In this document: one piece after another, positions 53,300 through 63,635 of the stretch
How positions within the stretch are numbered: position 1 is the stretch's first letter
Layout: each line of letters opens with the position of its first letter
Position numbers and translations under genes: made by a program
The notes under the pieces: model-generated
What the model saw: only the letters and a program-made list of their open reading frames with translations
The model's database searches: none
Told to the model about the DNA's origin: nothing
Assembly (NCBI RefSeq): GCF_007197995.1
Contig: NZ_VKKH01000009.1
Span: forward strand, 420,057 to 484,056
Direction of reading: 5' to 3'
DNA: 64,000 bases
Origin: Aliiglaciecola sp. M165
GTDB taxonomy: Bacteria; Pseudomonadota; Gammaproteobacteria; Enterobacterales; Alteromonadaceae

Positions 53300-54577
53300 T
53301 TATTCTGCAGCAGCTTTTTTATCAGTGCTGCTATCGTAAATGAGTATAGGTTTAGACTCACCTTTGATAACGGTTTCATCGATCACCACTTTACTGACAC
53401 CTTCCATTGACGGTAAGTCATACATGGTTTCGAGCAACACACCCTCAACAATTGAACGCAAGCCACGAGCGCCTGTTTTACGTTGCATCGCTTTATTCGC
53501 AATAGCGTGCAACGCATCGTCACGGAATTCCAGCTCTGCGTTCTCCATTGAAAACAATGCACCGTATTGCTTGGTTAGTGCGTTTTTAGGCTCCTGAAGA
53601 ATTTGAATCAGTGCATCTTCACTCAGTTCTTCCAAACTAGTAAGTACCGGTAAACGCCCGATAAATTCTGGTATTAACCCATATTTCACCAAATCTTCTG
53701 GCTCGACTTGCTTAAACAACTCGCCTGCTGCTTTGGTTTCGTTTTTGCTTTTAACGGTTGCACCAAAGCCAATTCCAGAACCCACTGCTGCACGTTGCTC
53801 AATGACCTTATCCAAACCTGCAAACGCACCGCCGCAGATGAACAAGATTTTTGAAGTGTCGACTTGCAAAAACTCTTGCTGAGGATGCTTTCGACCACCT
53901 TGAGGCGGCACAGAAGCTATGGTTCCCTCAATCAGTTTCAACAACGCTTGTTGCACCCCTTCACCAGAAACATCCCGCGTAATAGATGGGTTGTCTGATT
54001 TGCGGGAAATTTTGTCAATTTCGTCAATATAAACAATACCACGTTGTGCTTTTTCAACGTCGTAATCACATTTTTGTAAAAGTTTTTGAATAATGTTTTC
54101 GACATCTTCACCCACATAACCGGCTTCAGTTAGTGTGGTTGCATCTGCCATGGTAAAGGGTACATCTAATAAACGAGCCAAGGTCTCTGCCAGTAGTGTT
54201 TTACCACTACCCGTTGGACCAATCAGTAAGATATTACTCTTACTAAGCTCAATACCATCGTGAACATCACCACTTCGTAGACGTTTGTAATGATTGTATA
54301 CCGCCACAGATAGCACTTTTTTGGCGTGTTCCTGACCGATAACATATTCATCAAGATGCGCGTGGATTTCTTTTGGCTTCGGCAGCGCATCTTGCTTTTT
54401 CTTGGGAGAAATGTCTTTAACTTCTTCACGAATTATATCGTTACAAAGCTCCACGCATTCATCACAGATGAATACAGATGGGCCGGCAATTAGCTTGCGC
54501 ACTTCGTGCTGGCTCTTGCCGCAAAACGAGCAGTACAATAACTTATTGTCGCCGTCTGAGTTCTGATTATCACTCAT
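53300..54577 (-). CDS. clpX: ATP-dependent Clp protease ATP-binding subunit ClpX
   Basis: 425 residues. The N-terminal zinc finger [11 protein letters not shown] ... CDECVELC is complete, Walker A is [16 protein letters not shown], Walker B is [11 protein letters not shown], and GRLPV and the sensor-2 segment [11 protein letters not shown] follow. The IGF loop that docks ClpP is present as SGIGFGA. It unfolds tagged substrates for ClpP. A GGAAGGGG ribosome-binding site is upstream, and clpP is 86 bases before it. Confidence 0.98.
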   Translation of the reverse strand: MSDNQNSDGDNKLLYCSFCGKSQHEVRKLIAGPSVFICDECVELCNDIIREEVKDISPKKKQDALPKPKEIHAHLDEYVIGQEHAKKVLSVAVYNHYKRLRSGDVHDGIELSKSNILLIGPTGSGKTLLAETLARLLDVPFTMADATTLTEAGYVGEDVENIIQKLLQKCDYDVEKAQRGIVYIDEIDKISRKSDNPSITRDVSGEGVQQALLKLIEGTIASVPPQGGRKHPQQEFLQVDTSKILFICGGAFAGLDKVIEQRAAVGSGIGFGATVKSKNETKAAGELFKQVEPEDLVKYGLIPEFIGRLPVLTSLEELSEDALIQILQEPKNALTKQYGALFSMENAELEFRDDALHAIANKAMQRKTGARGLRSIVEGVLLETMYDLPSMEGVSKVVIDETVIKGESKPILIYDSSTDKKAAAE

Positions 54578-54663
54578 TAATAAATTGCCCCTTCCAATTT
54601 GTCTCGCTATTTGCGAACACTCCTTTAATCCTAAGTGTTAACGCAAATGGCTTACTTCTCAAA

Positions 54664-55296
54664 TTATTTCGTGTTTTTCAACGCGTCTTCACGGTTGTTG
54701 AGCACTTGATCAATTAAACCATATTCCATGGCTTCAGTCGCGCTCAAAAAATTATCTCTGTCAGTGTCGTTAGCAACACGTTCGTAATCTTGCCCTGTGT
54801 GTTCGGCCATCAAACGATTAAGTTTCTCTTTAATAGACAGGATTTCCTTCGCATGAATTTCAAAATCAGACGCTTGACCTTGGAAACCACCCAAAGGTTG
54901 ATGGATCATGACCCTTGAATTTGGCAAGCAGTAACGTTTACCTTTTGCACCACCAGACAATAAGAAGGCGCCCATACTTGCTGCCTGCCCTACACAAACG
55001 GTGCTAACGTCGGGTTTGATAAATTTCATTGTATCGTAAATTGCCATGCCTGCAGTCACAGAGCCACCTGGCGAGTTGATATACAGGAAAATATCTTTTT
55101 CTGGATTTTCAGCTTCTAAAAAAAGCATCTGGGCAACGATCAAGTTTGCCATATGATCTTCAACCTGCCCCACTAAAAAGATTACGTTTTCTTTTAATAG
55201 ACGTGAATAGATATCGTAAGAACGTTCCCCTTTAGCAGTTTGTTCTACAACCATGGGGACAAGTGCATTAAGTGGATCGAAAGACGTGTTCAACAT
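54664..55296 (-). CDS. clpP: ATP-dependent Clp protease proteolytic subunit
   Basis: 210 residues. The catalytic triad is readable: Ser in GQAASMGAF, His in [10 protein letters not shown] and Asp in NDTDRDNF. The N-terminal propeptide region ([16 protein letters not shown]) is like that of E. coli ClpP. It forms the tetradecamer protease barrel with ClpX. A terminator-like stem lies between tig and clpP. Confidence 0.98.
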   Translation of the reverse strand: MLNTSFDPLNALVPMVVEQTAKGERSYDIYSRLLKENVIFLVGQVEDHMANLIVAQMLFLEAENPEKDIFLYINSPGGSVTAGMAIYDTMKFIKPDVSTVCVGQAASMGAFLLSGGAKGKRYCLPNSRVMIHQPLGGFQGQASDFEIHAKEILSIKEKLNRLMAEHTGQDYERVANDTDRDNFLSATEAMEYGLIDQVLNNREDALKNTK

Positions 55297-55309
55297 AAAT
55301 TAATTCTTC

Positions 55310-55343
55310 ACAAATAAAAATGCTCGGTAAGTACCGAGCATTT
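55310..55343 (-). terminator. Terminator or attenuator between tig and clpP
   Basis: AAATGCTCGGTA pairs exactly with TACCGAGCATTT across two bases (55318-55343); T5 follows on the minus strand. It should stop or reduce reading from tig into clpP. Confidence 0.85.
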
Positions 55344-55384
55344 AATCAGGAGCTGACTATTGAAGTCAAATAACTACTGCTAAT

Positions 55385-56695
55385 TTAAGCCTGTTTGTTC
55401 ATGATATCGTCAAAGGCTTTTTTCACTTCTTTGACTTTGGCTTCGCCAACGACCCACTCAACTGCTTGCTCTTCAAGAGCAACGTTTTGAATTTGTTGAA
55501 GTAATTCGTTGTTGTTTTTGTAATATTCAACGACTTCTGAAGGATCTTCATAAGCAGATGCAGTTGTTTCGATTAACTGCTCTACGCGCTCATCTTCAAC
55601 TTTGATTTCATTGTTTTTGATGATTTCGCCCAAAATCAGACCAATTGAAACACGACGTTTGGCGTTTTCTTCGAATAAATCTGCTGGAAGTTCAGGCATA
55701 TTATCAACATTACCGCCAGATTGTTGTTGGAAACGTTGTTTGGCTTGCTCACGCAAAGCATCGATTTCTTGGTCGACTAGTGCTTTAGGCAAATCCAACG
55801 TGTTTTGTTCAAGTAAACCAGCAATCACGTCTTCTTTAAGTTTAGCTTTTAAAGTCTGGTCAAGTTCACGTTGCATATTCTTGCGTACTTCAACGTTTAG
55901 TTTTTCAACGTCACCGTCTTCAATACCAAACAACTTCGCAAACTCTTCATCAACTTTCGGCAAGTCAAGGCCTTCAACTTTGGTCACTGTGATTGTGAAC
56001 TGTGCGTCTTTACCTTTTAGATTCTCTGCATGGTAGTCTTCAGGGAAAGTCACATCAGAAACGACTTCTTCGCCTTTCTTCGCACCCACTAAAGGTTCTT
56101 CAAAACCAGGGATCATGCGATCTTTGCCAAGCTCTAAAGGAAAATCTTCAGCTTTGCCGCCTTCAAATTCTTCGCCATCGATAGTGCCGACAAAGTTAAT
56201 TGTCACACGATCATCTTTCTTCGCTTTACGCTTAACTTCTTTCCAGTCAGCGTGTTGCTTGCGAAGTGTATCCATCATGTTGGCGAGATCTTTATCAGAA
56301 ATCTCTACAACAGGTTTTTCCAATTTAATTTTGTCTACGCCCTTAACTTCGATTTCTGGATAGATTTCAAATGACGCAACAAATTCAAGGTCTTCACCGT
56401 CTTTGTCTTTGGTCAGTTCAAAACTTGGCATACCTGCTGGGTTTAGTTTTTCTTGCACAACCGCTTCATAGAAGTTGCGTTGCATAACTTCACCAGCGAT
56501 TTCTTGACGAACTGCCTGGCCAAAACGCTTTTTGATTACTGAAACAGGAACTTTACCAGGACGGAATCCGTTGATGCGTTGGGTTTTCGCCAACTGCTGT
56601 AAACGCGATTTGACTGCTGAATCGATTGAATCTGCAGGAACAGAAATGGTAAGGCGGCGCTCTAGGCCTTGAGTCGTCTCGACTGACACTTGCAT
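55385..56695 (-). CDS. tig: Trigger factor
   Basis: 436 residues. The ribosome-binding tail signature is [17 protein letters not shown] at ~45-60, the FKBP-like isomerase domain follows ([24 protein letters not shown]), and the long helical C-terminal chaperone arms complete the protein. It binds nascent chains at the ribosome exit. It begins the tig-clpP-clpX-lon-hupB-ppiD block. Confidence 0.98.
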   Translation of the reverse strand: MQVSVETTQGLERRLTISVPADSIDSAVKSRLQQLAKTQRINGFRPGKVPVSVIKKRFGQAVRQEIAGEVMQRNFYEAVVQEKLNPAGMPSFELTKDKDGEDLEFVASFEIYPEIEVKGVDKIKLEKPVVEISDKDLANMMDTLRKQHADWKEVKRKAKKDDRVTINFVGTIDGEEFEGGKAEDFPLELGKDRMIPGFEEPLVGAKKGEEVVSDVTFPEDYHAENLKGKDAQFTITVTKVEGLDLPKVDEEFAKLFGIEDGDVEKLNVEVRKNMQRELDQTLKAKLKEDVIAGLLEQNTLDLPKALVDQEIDALREQAKQRFQQQSGGNVDNMPELPADLFEENAKRRVSIGLILGEIIKNNEIKVEDERVEQLIETTASAYEDPSEVVEYYKNNNELLQQIQNVALEEQAVEWVVGEAKVKEVKKAFDDIMNKQA

Positions 56696-57014
56696 TATGA
56701 TACCTCAACTATGCGTGTTTAATACGCGTAATTCAAATTTGCGAAAGAACGTAATGGATGATTAACTTTGGCGCGATCCTAGAATCACGCTCGGCTACTT
56801 TTAACTTCCAATTCCACCGCATTGTGCGGACCATCTTGGCCCACCTCGGTTAAAAAAGACGCGACAGTATACAGGCAGCGAAATATATAGTCGAGCGCAA
56901 AAATTAATTAAAATCCGACCAGTTAAAACATTTGGTTTTAATGTTGACAAAACATTGCTCCCAATTCCCTGTTTTGGTTAAACATATTGGCCCTGTCTCG
57001 CCTCTCTGCTTCCA
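56696..57014. other. Divergent intergenic region between tig and the sigma-54 activator gene
   Basis: About 320 bases. On the minus strand TATACT at 56866-56871 may be a tig -10 box. A small CCGCA-TTG-TGCGG hairpin is at 56817-56829. A TTGACA on the plus strand near 56943 has no matching -10 box. No tRNA or small gene is evident. Confidence 0.45.
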
Positions 57015-60000
57015 TTGCATAACCGCGCAAGATATGGAATATTAATTCAGATTGGCACTACGGAACCCATAACCTTGAACCCGAAAGACGTATTACTTCA
57101 CCATCTAAGCAGCCTGATGTCGTTCTCTGGTGCGAAAAACATCAGCGTTTTTCACCCTCAGGTCAGCGATAAAATGGGTGAAGTTGTTGTGGGTGAATTT
57201 GAAAACGATGAATTGCCATTAACACAAGATTTTGATTTTGAGCATCCAGGTGTCATCCAATTTAACAGTAGAAACTCAGACATTGTCTACATCGTGCTAG
57301 ACCAAAAAACGGTCCTTATCAAAATATCCGAATACATCATTGCAGAGTTGCCTACACCTGTAAGAGATGCAACAGGAAGTGATAATCAAAGCTCAGATTC
57401 TAAGTCCCGTCGTGCCCCGATACAGTCGTTTAGCACGACATCCTTTTTTTGGATGAAGGTAACATTTGAATCGGCAATACCCAGTTGGTTTGATCAAAAC
57501 ATGCAACAGGGAAACCCAGAAGAAATCGAAAAAATGGCCTCCATCGAGCAAATGCTCGAATCAGCGAGTATGCAAATTAGGTTGATTGGCGATTACCTAG
57601 CCCTGTTGTCAGATCCGCTCACTAATTTGAACCCTCGCACCGTAATGCAAAATAAAATTGCCTTGCTTAGCCAGAATTATTCTGTGGGTTTGGTGATGCT
57701 GCATTGTATCGACTTTCACCAAATCAATAAAAAATTTGGCCATGAATTTGGCGATAACGTGATCCGTGAAATCGCCACTGAATTGAAATCAGTAACAAGA
57801 GAAGCAGACATCCTGAGTCGCTTTGGCGGTGCACTTTTTGGCGTTGCCTTTCCAGCAAATGAAAAAACCGACGTAGCAAGCCTTGCTAAAAAACTGCAAC
57901 GAGTGTTGCAGCAAAAACAATACTTGGATGGTGCCATCAACCTGCAATTTGATTTGGGTGCCGCTATTGTTGAACATGACGAGAAAATAGAAACTGAGTC
58001 TGAACGGGCAAGTACCTTAATTAACCGCACCGATCAGGCTCTTAAGGTTGCTCAACAGGAGAATCAACCTTCCATTATTACTTGGCAAAAAGACGACTTT
58101 AATCTTTATCAACAGCAATTTAATTACCTTGGTGGCATCTTCACTGCCGATACGATAACCGACTATCGCAACATGCTTTTGTTGTGGGATATATCTTCAT
58201 TAATAGCCGATAAACATGATCTCACACAGTTGTGCCAAAGTGTTGTCCAACGTTTAGCTCAGACGTTCGATTTTAGTTGTGCAGGCATCATCAGTGACGA
58301 TGAATTAGATCAGATGAGTTACAAGTTCTCCATCGACGTGGCTGACAACGCTGTCGCGCTCAACACTAAAGATCATGCGTTTTTGAGCGAAATAAAACAG
58401 ATGAAAAACACCGTTTTGGACACTAAAAAACCGTCCGAGCGGTATGTTGGCAGTTCGTTGTTATTAGTGTTGCCACTTGAGATTGAAACCGATGATTGTT
58501 TTTTCATTTGTGGTAATGCTGAGCATTTTGAAGTTAAACATGACACCAAGGTGTTGCTGTCGGGTTTGACAAGACAACTCGGTAAAGCACTGCGCAGAAG
58601 TCGCCTGGAAGAAGAACTTAACCGCAAGCTGGAATCGCAGAATGAGCAACTGCAATATGAATTGGCGCAATTAAAAGAAGGGTTGCAAGTAAGCAGTATT
58701 ATCTATCGATCTCAAGCGATGGAAAACTTGATGAAACAAGCCAAGCGGGCGGCATTAACTGATACCACCGTATTAGTCACGGGAGAAAGTGGTACGGGCA
58801 AAGAGCGCTTGATCAATGCGTTGCACACTATGGGCAACCGAGGCGACAAACCCTTTGTGATTGTAGACTGCGGCTCCATTCCAGAAACCTTGATTGAATC
58901 CGAATTATTTGGTTACGTAAAGGGCGCGTTTACCGGCGCGCAGAACACGTCACAAGGTAAAGTCCTAGACGCCAATGGCGGCATATTGGTTTTGGATGAA
59001 ATTGGTGAATTACCACTGAATATGCAAACCAAGCTTCTGCGATTTGTGCAGGAAAAACACTTTACTCCAGTTGGTGGCAATAAAGTCATTGAAGTGGATG
59101 TTAAAATCATTGCCGTGACCAACCGAGATTTAGCACAGGAAGTCGAACTAGGTACATTTAGGAAAGACTTGTATTACCGACTCAATGTTCTCACCTTACA
59201 CAACCCACCTTTACGAGAACGGGTAGAAGATATTGCACTGCTTTCCTCACATTTTTTGGCCAAATTTGCTGAACAATTTAAGGTTGAAAAACGCGTGCTG
59301 TCCGATACAGCGCTTCGTCGCATGGCAGAATACTCCTGGCCAGGAAACATTCGTGAACTAGAAAATAGATTGATGCAGGCAACGCTGCTCAGCGAAGGAC
59401 AGGTGATAGAGTGGGAACTGCTTAACATTGAAGATGATGCTCAACACCAAGCACAAAACGGATACGCCACAACCAATGGATTACCTTCTCCACCCGTGAC
59501 ACCTGTGATGCAGTCAAACGGTATTAGTGATAACAATGCGAATTCAACGCCGGCACAAAACGGTCAAGTAACTCATCAGCCACCACCTACCGCGCCGATT
59601 CACCAGACTGAACAACATTCAGCGCCTCAGTTTATCAGTTCAGACGACTGTTTAGCCTATTTGCTGGAACTGTTTAAACAGCAATTGGCGGCAGCAGGAC
59701 AACATCCACAGTTTTTTAACGCGCCTTTTGGTAATTGGATTGAGGACGAGTTGATTATTAAAACCTATTTGGCAACAGACAGAAAAATGCGCCAAACCGC
59801 TGCGCGCTTGTCGATTTCGCAAAGCACCGCCAGACGAAAAGTTGACAAGATATTAGCCGAAATGAATCAGAATAATCAGCATCGCCCGGACAATTGGCAT
59901 CAAATTACCGATGCACTCATGCCCATAGCAGAAGGCAAAGTGTTTATTGCCAACTGCGTGGCAAAAATAAAGTTGCTTGTACTAGAAGGGATTTTGAGCA

Positions 60001-60095
60001 CACCGGTTTATAGCATGGCTCAGGCTGCTGAGATGTTAGGTGTTAGTGAGCCCACATTCTACAAATTAAAACGTGAGCTTGATGCGCTAAATTAG
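57015..60095 (+). CDS. Sigma-54-dependent transcriptional activator with degenerate GGDEF domain
   Basis: 1026 residues. Residues ~1-180 are not assigned. Residues ~200-350 have GGDEF-family layout (DPLTNLNPRTV ... FGHEFGDNVI ... ILSRFGGALFGVAF) but the signature is GGALF instead of GGDEF, so cyclase activity is not expected. A GAF-like part follows at ~390-540. The AAA+ domain has Walker A TGESGTGKERL near 590, the sigma-54 contact loop GAFTGA near 637 and the DEIGELP Walker B. A Gln/Pro-rich linker leads to two helix-turn-helix segments (MRQTAARLSISQSTARRKV and MAQAAEMLGVSEPTFYKLK). No in-frame ATG fits the start, so TTG at 57015 is used and is uncertain. The targets are unknown. Confidence 0.85.
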   Translation: MHNRARYGILIQIGTTEPITLNPKDVLLHHLSSLMSFSGAKNISVFHPQVSDKMGEVVVGEFENDELPLTQDFDFEHPGVIQFNSRNSDIVYIVLDQKTVLIKISEYIIAELPTPVRDATGSDNQSSDSKSRRAPIQSFSTTSFFWMKVTFESAIPSWFDQNMQQGNPEEIEKMASIEQMLESASMQIRLIGDYLALLSDPLTNLNPRTVMQNKIALLSQNYSVGLVMLHCIDFHQINKKFGHEFGDNVIREIATELKSVTREADILSRFGGALFGVAFPANEKTDVASLAKKLQRVLQQKQYLDGAINLQFDLGAAIVEHDEKIETESERASTLINRTDQALKVAQQENQPSIITWQKDDFNLYQQQFNYLGGIFTADTITDYRNMLLLWDISSLIADKHDLTQLCQSVVQRLAQTFDFSCAGIISDDELDQMSYKFSIDVADNAVALNTKDHAFLSEIKQMKNTVLDTKKPSERYVGSSLLLVLPLEIETDDCFFICGNAEHFEVKHDTKVLLSGLTRQLGKALRRSRLEEELNRKLESQNEQLQYELAQLKEGLQVSSIIYRSQAMENLMKQAKRAALTDTTVLVTGESGTGKERLINALHTMGNRGDKPFVIVDCGSIPETLIESELFGYVKGAFTGAQNTSQGKVLDANGGILVLDEIGELPLNMQTKLLRFVQEKHFTPVGGNKVIEVDVKIIAVTNRDLAQEVELGTFRKDLYYRLNVLTLHNPPLRERVEDIALLSSHFLAKFAEQFKVEKRVLSDTALRRMAEYSWPGNIRELENRLMQATLLSEGQVIEWELLNIEDDAQHQAQNGYATTNGLPSPPVTPVMQSNGISDNNANSTPAQNGQVTHQPPPTAPIHQTEQHSAPQFISSDDCLAYLLELFKQQLAAAGQHPQFFNAPFGNWIEDELIIKTYLATDRKMRQTAARLSISQSTARRKVDKILAEMNQNNQHRPDNWHQITDALMPIAEGKVFIANCVAKIKLLVLEGILSTPVYSMAQAAEMLGVSEPTFYKLKRELDALN

Positions 60096-60130
60096 CAGAA
60101 TTTGCCTTCACAAATCTTGTGTTCAGCTAA

Positions 60131-63100
60131 CTAGCGTCTTCTGGATTTTATATCCAACACCTTAGGGGCATTTTCGCGATCTGCCTGTTTAATGCGAACA
60201 TAGCCTTCACCAATGACACTATCAATATTTTGCGTCAAGGTATTCATAATGCTCACTGGCGGCATTTCCAAAGATTGTAAAATTCCTGTCCATTGATTAC
60301 GTCCCGCTTCCTTGGATTTATACAAAGCGTTGTCCGCAAGCAAATGAACCTGTTCCCAACTTAACGAATCTGGGTAGTGATGCGAGAATGGGAACATGCT
60401 GTATCCGATCGAACATGACAAATGCATCTTTTGTTTAAGATCAATATCAAATCCATAGGCGGCAATTTTGCTCCGTAGACGCTCTGCAAGTAACTCAATT
60501 TCTTGCGTTTCTTCAACACGGCCCATCACTAAGAATTCATCCCCACCCCAGCGAATGACGGTATCCGACTTGCGGCAGACGGTTTTAAGTAAATCACTGA
60601 CCTGACAGATAACTTTATCACCAGCATCATGGCCATAGGTGTCATTAATAGGTTTAAAGCCATCCAAATCGAACATTAAGAAGAACAGCCTTGGACCACT
60701 TTCAGCATTCATTCCGCCTTTTTTAAGGTTCGCTTCAAAATCACGGAATACGCTTGCGCATTGCTGATCGATAATGCTGTTCAAATAACGGCGATTGTGC
60801 AATCCAGTTAATTGGTCCGTCACACTCGCATTAAGTAGTTGTTCGTTAGCCTCTCGAAGCTCAACCGTACGATTTTTCACTTCAAGTTCAAGCTCATGAC
60901 GATAATTTGCTTCTTTTTCCAGTTTGTTAATGTAAGAGCGATAAATCCAATAAATCAGCCCTAGAGCAAATAACGCATAAATTGTATACGCCCACCATGA
61001 ATACCAGGGCGCTGGCAATACAGTTAACGCAACATCTGCTCCTTGCTCGTTCCAAATACCATCGTTATTCGACGCTTTGACGCGGAACAAATAATTACCT
61101 GCAGGCAAGTTGGTATAAGTCGCTTTACGAATATCGCCAGCCTCAATCCAATCGTTATCAAAGCCTTCTAGTTTATACAGATATCGATTGTTGTTTGGCG
61201 ACGCGAAATCCAAGCCTGCAAACTCAAACGCGATCAAATAATCTTTATGAGAAATTTGAATATTGTTGCGCTGGCTTCCCCCCGAATCTAATGAATACAC
61301 TTCATTTAGCTTTTGAAACTTAGTCAAAACCACTGGGGGTATATGTTGATTGGGCGCAATTTCATCAGGATAAAAAGCCGTCACCCCGTTGGTGCCACCA
61401 AAGTACATTTTACCGTCGCGGGCTTTGTGGAAAGCTCCTGAGTTAAATTCATTGCCTTGTAACCCATGAGAACTGTCGTAGTTTAGCAATTCGTTGGTTT
61501 CGATATTGACTTTTGAAATTCCTCGATTGGTACTTACCCATAAAAAACCATTACTATCTTCCAGGATACCGAATACTGTGCTGCTTGGTAGGCCTTCATA
61601 GCGTGAAATACGATCAAATTCAAATACGCCGTTTTCAATATTCTCTTTGCTTATTTTTGCTAAACCCGCGCCTGCTGTCCCTACCCACACGCTCCCGTTA
61701 GGATCTTCAAGAATGTCCCAAACTGTATCAGCACCAAGAGATTTAGCTGCTGTTTTGTCCGAGTCAATTCGCATCGCGGTTCCGGTAGTAGGGTTAAATA
61801 TATTTAACCCTTTGTCCCAAGTACCTACCCAAAGTAAACCATTTCTCATTCGTGTAATGGATAACACCCGATTACTGCTCAATGTTTGTAAATTTTCACC
61901 ATCAGTTTTGTACTTGATGAATTGACCAGTTTGAATATCAAACAAGTTAAGACCGCCACCAAATGTGCCCACCCAAAGCTTGCCATTGCCCGCATCTTTG
62001 ATGGTTGTCACACCAGGCGCGCCAATACCTTCAGGGTTGGCAGGGTCAAAGGGATAATGTTTATACGTCATGGTGTCAACATCTAGATGACTCATGCCTT
62101 TTTCACGGTATCCGATGAATAAATCGCTTCCATCCTCACTTGCATGAAGCGCCATCACTTTGTTGTGCAGCAATGTAGTGTCGTAGTCGCCTTCAAATTC
62201 TAAGGTCGTAATCTGGCCGGTTGCTTGGTCAAGTAAATCTAATCCTTCAAGAGAGGCCAGCCACATAAAACCGTCTTTTCCATCATGAAAAGCTGTTGAA
62301 TAACTGCCGCTAAGAGATTGATTTTCGTCTGCAGTCACGCGTATATGATCGAAATTCGCGGTCGCGGTATTCCATTTATTCAACCCACTGTTGCTACCCA
62401 CCCAAAAAACATTACCACGATCTTGGTAGAGATAGGTCAATTTCTGGCTAGATAGACTAAAAGGGTCTTGTTTGTCATGTTGAAGGTGTAAAAATGTTTC
62501 ACCATCGGAGTTCAACCTAAATAAGCCGCTGTCAGTGGCCACCCACATAACGTCATCTCGGTCTTTGTATATGTGCTGGATGTTAACATTTCGAGTCTGC
62601 TCAGGTGACCAGACTTCAATTTTACTCTCGCCTGTGCTCAAAGCGCTTAGTGATACCACATCAAGTCCGTTCTGGCTGCCTATCCAGAGATTCTCTTGAC
62701 TATCAAAAGCCAAAGAAACTTCTCCGGTCGCTGAAAAGGCGAAGCGTTTCGACAAATCCTCAAAGCCATGAACTATTTTTCCATTAGAAGAATCAAGGCC
62801 AATCAAGCCTCTTCCAGATACTGCAATCCATAGCAATCCATTGTTATCCTCAACTATACTCTGAATAAATTTTGTATCGGTGCTTGAATCTGGAAGACCA
62901 ATTCTCTGGAAAGAATTTGAAGTGGGATTGTAGAGGTTTAAACCTTCGCCAGTCCCAACCCACATTTTTCCGTTTTTTGACTTATGTATGACATTAACAT
63001 TGTCACTACTCAAACTTGTTTCATTGTCCTTGTCATGCACTAAATGACTGAAAGTCTGCGACGACTTGTCAAAAACGTTGACTCCCCCACGAGTGCCAAT

Positions 63101-63391
63101 CCACAAAGTATTTTCGTCATACTCCGCAATACTAAAAACCCAATCTGAGCTCAACGATTCTCTGTTTCTTACACTGTAAGTGAAAACTTTAAATTGGTAA
63201 CCATCATAGCGGTTTAGTCCCTCTTGGGTGCCAAACCACATAAAGCCCTCAGAGTCCTGAAATGCGGTAATAATAAATTCTTGCGACAAACCTTGCTCAA
63301 GCGCTATTTTTTGGAAGCGAATGTTTTCCTCATCGCCCAGAGCACTGCTAACCATGGTTAGAGTCAGTAAGAGTGTACTGAGCTTGACCAT
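60131..63391 (-). CDS. Two-component-propeller sensor diguanylate cyclase
   Basis: 1086 residues from the ATG at 63391, which opens a signal peptide (KLSTLLLTLTMVSSALG); a longer reading to 63535 would bury it. Residues ~20-700 are beta-propeller repeats (many copies of GLWIGT-like phrases such as LWVGTWDKGLNIF). A Y_Y_Y domain follows (RYLYKLEGFDNDWIEAG), then a membrane helix (WWAYTIYALFALGLIYWIY), a coiled coil and a GGDEF domain with DQLTGLHNRRYL and RWGGDEFLVMG. The RKSD five residues before the signature is an inhibitory I-site. It should make c-di-GMP on a periplasmic signal, often a sugar polymer product, and shut off by feedback. It is convergent with the sigma-54 activator, 35 bases apart. 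Confidence 0.92.
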   Translation of the reverse strand: MVKLSTLLLTLTMVSSALGDEENIRFQKIALEQGLSQEFIITAFQDSEGFMWFGTQEGLNRYDGYQFKVFTYSVRNRESLSSDWVFSIAEYDENTLWIGTRGGVNVFDKSSQTFSHLVHDKDNETSLSSDNVNVIHKSKNGKMWVGTGEGLNLYNPTSNSFQRIGLPDSSTDTKFIQSIVEDNNGLLWIAVSGRGLIGLDSSNGKIVHGFEDLSKRFAFSATGEVSLAFDSQENLWIGSQNGLDVVSLSALSTGESKIEVWSPEQTRNVNIQHIYKDRDDVMWVATDSGLFRLNSDGETFLHLQHDKQDPFSLSSQKLTYLYQDRGNVFWVGSNSGLNKWNTATANFDHIRVTADENQSLSGSYSTAFHDGKDGFMWLASLEGLDLLDQATGQITTLEFEGDYDTTLLHNKVMALHASEDGSDLFIGYREKGMSHLDVDTMTYKHYPFDPANPEGIGAPGVTTIKDAGNGKLWVGTFGGGLNLFDIQTGQFIKYKTDGENLQTLSSNRVLSITRMRNGLLWVGTWDKGLNIFNPTTGTAMRIDSDKTAAKSLGADTVWDILEDPNGSVWVGTAGAGLAKISKENIENGVFEFDRISRYEGLPSSTVFGILEDSNGFLWVSTNRGISKVNIETNELLNYDSSHGLQGNEFNSGAFHKARDGKMYFGGTNGVTAFYPDEIAPNQHIPPVVLTKFQKLNEVYSLDSGGSQRNNIQISHKDYLIAFEFAGLDFASPNNNRYLYKLEGFDNDWIEAGDIRKATYTNLPAGNYLFRVKASNNDGIWNEQGADVALTVLPAPWYSWWAYTIYALFALGLIYWIYRSYINKLEKEANYRHELELEVKNRTVELREANEQLLNASVTDQLTGLHNRRYLNSIIDQQCASVFRDFEANLKKGGMNAESGPRLFFLMFDLDGFKPINDTYGHDAGDKVICQVSDLLKTVCRKSDTVIRWGGDEFLVMGRVEETQEIELLAERLRSKIAAYGFDIDLKQKMHLSCSIGYSMFPFSHHYPDSLSWEQVHLLADNALYKSKEAGRNQWTGILQSLEMPPVSIMNTLTQNIDSVIGEGYVRIKQADRENAPKVLDIKSRRR

Positions 63392-63580
63392 AATCTTTTG
63401 TATAATTCTAAATCGCAGTTTCAATTCTTCAGCCTCAATCCAAGGGTTAGCCTTTAACGTTGTCAAAAGGTCAATGATTAGCCAACCGATGATAAGTGTT
63501 GCGTTAACTCGATTCAACATAATCTGCTTAATCATTGACGGTTATTCGTATCTTGTTTGTTCAACCCTTATAACTTTCTC

Positions 63581-63610
63581 TTTTGAAAAAGGCCGCACTT
63601 AAGTGCGGCC
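63581..63610 (-). terminator. Rho-independent terminator of the repeat-protein gene
   Basis: GGCCGCACTTAAGTGCGGCC (63591-63610) is a 20-bp perfect palindrome, followed on the minus strand by T5 and a T-rich tail. It lies 25 bases after the stop of the repeat gene. Confidence 0.85.
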
Positions 63611-63635
63611 AATACTTACAGTAACTTAATCTTGT

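Noticed and set aside
55602..56036. 144-codon plus-strand frame inside tig
   Set aside because: Antisense shadow of trigger factor.
56817..56829. CCGCA-TTG-TGCGG hairpin upstream of tig, checked as part of a tRNA
   Set aside because: No acceptor stem, T-arm or CCA context around it; a five-pair hairpin alone is not informative.
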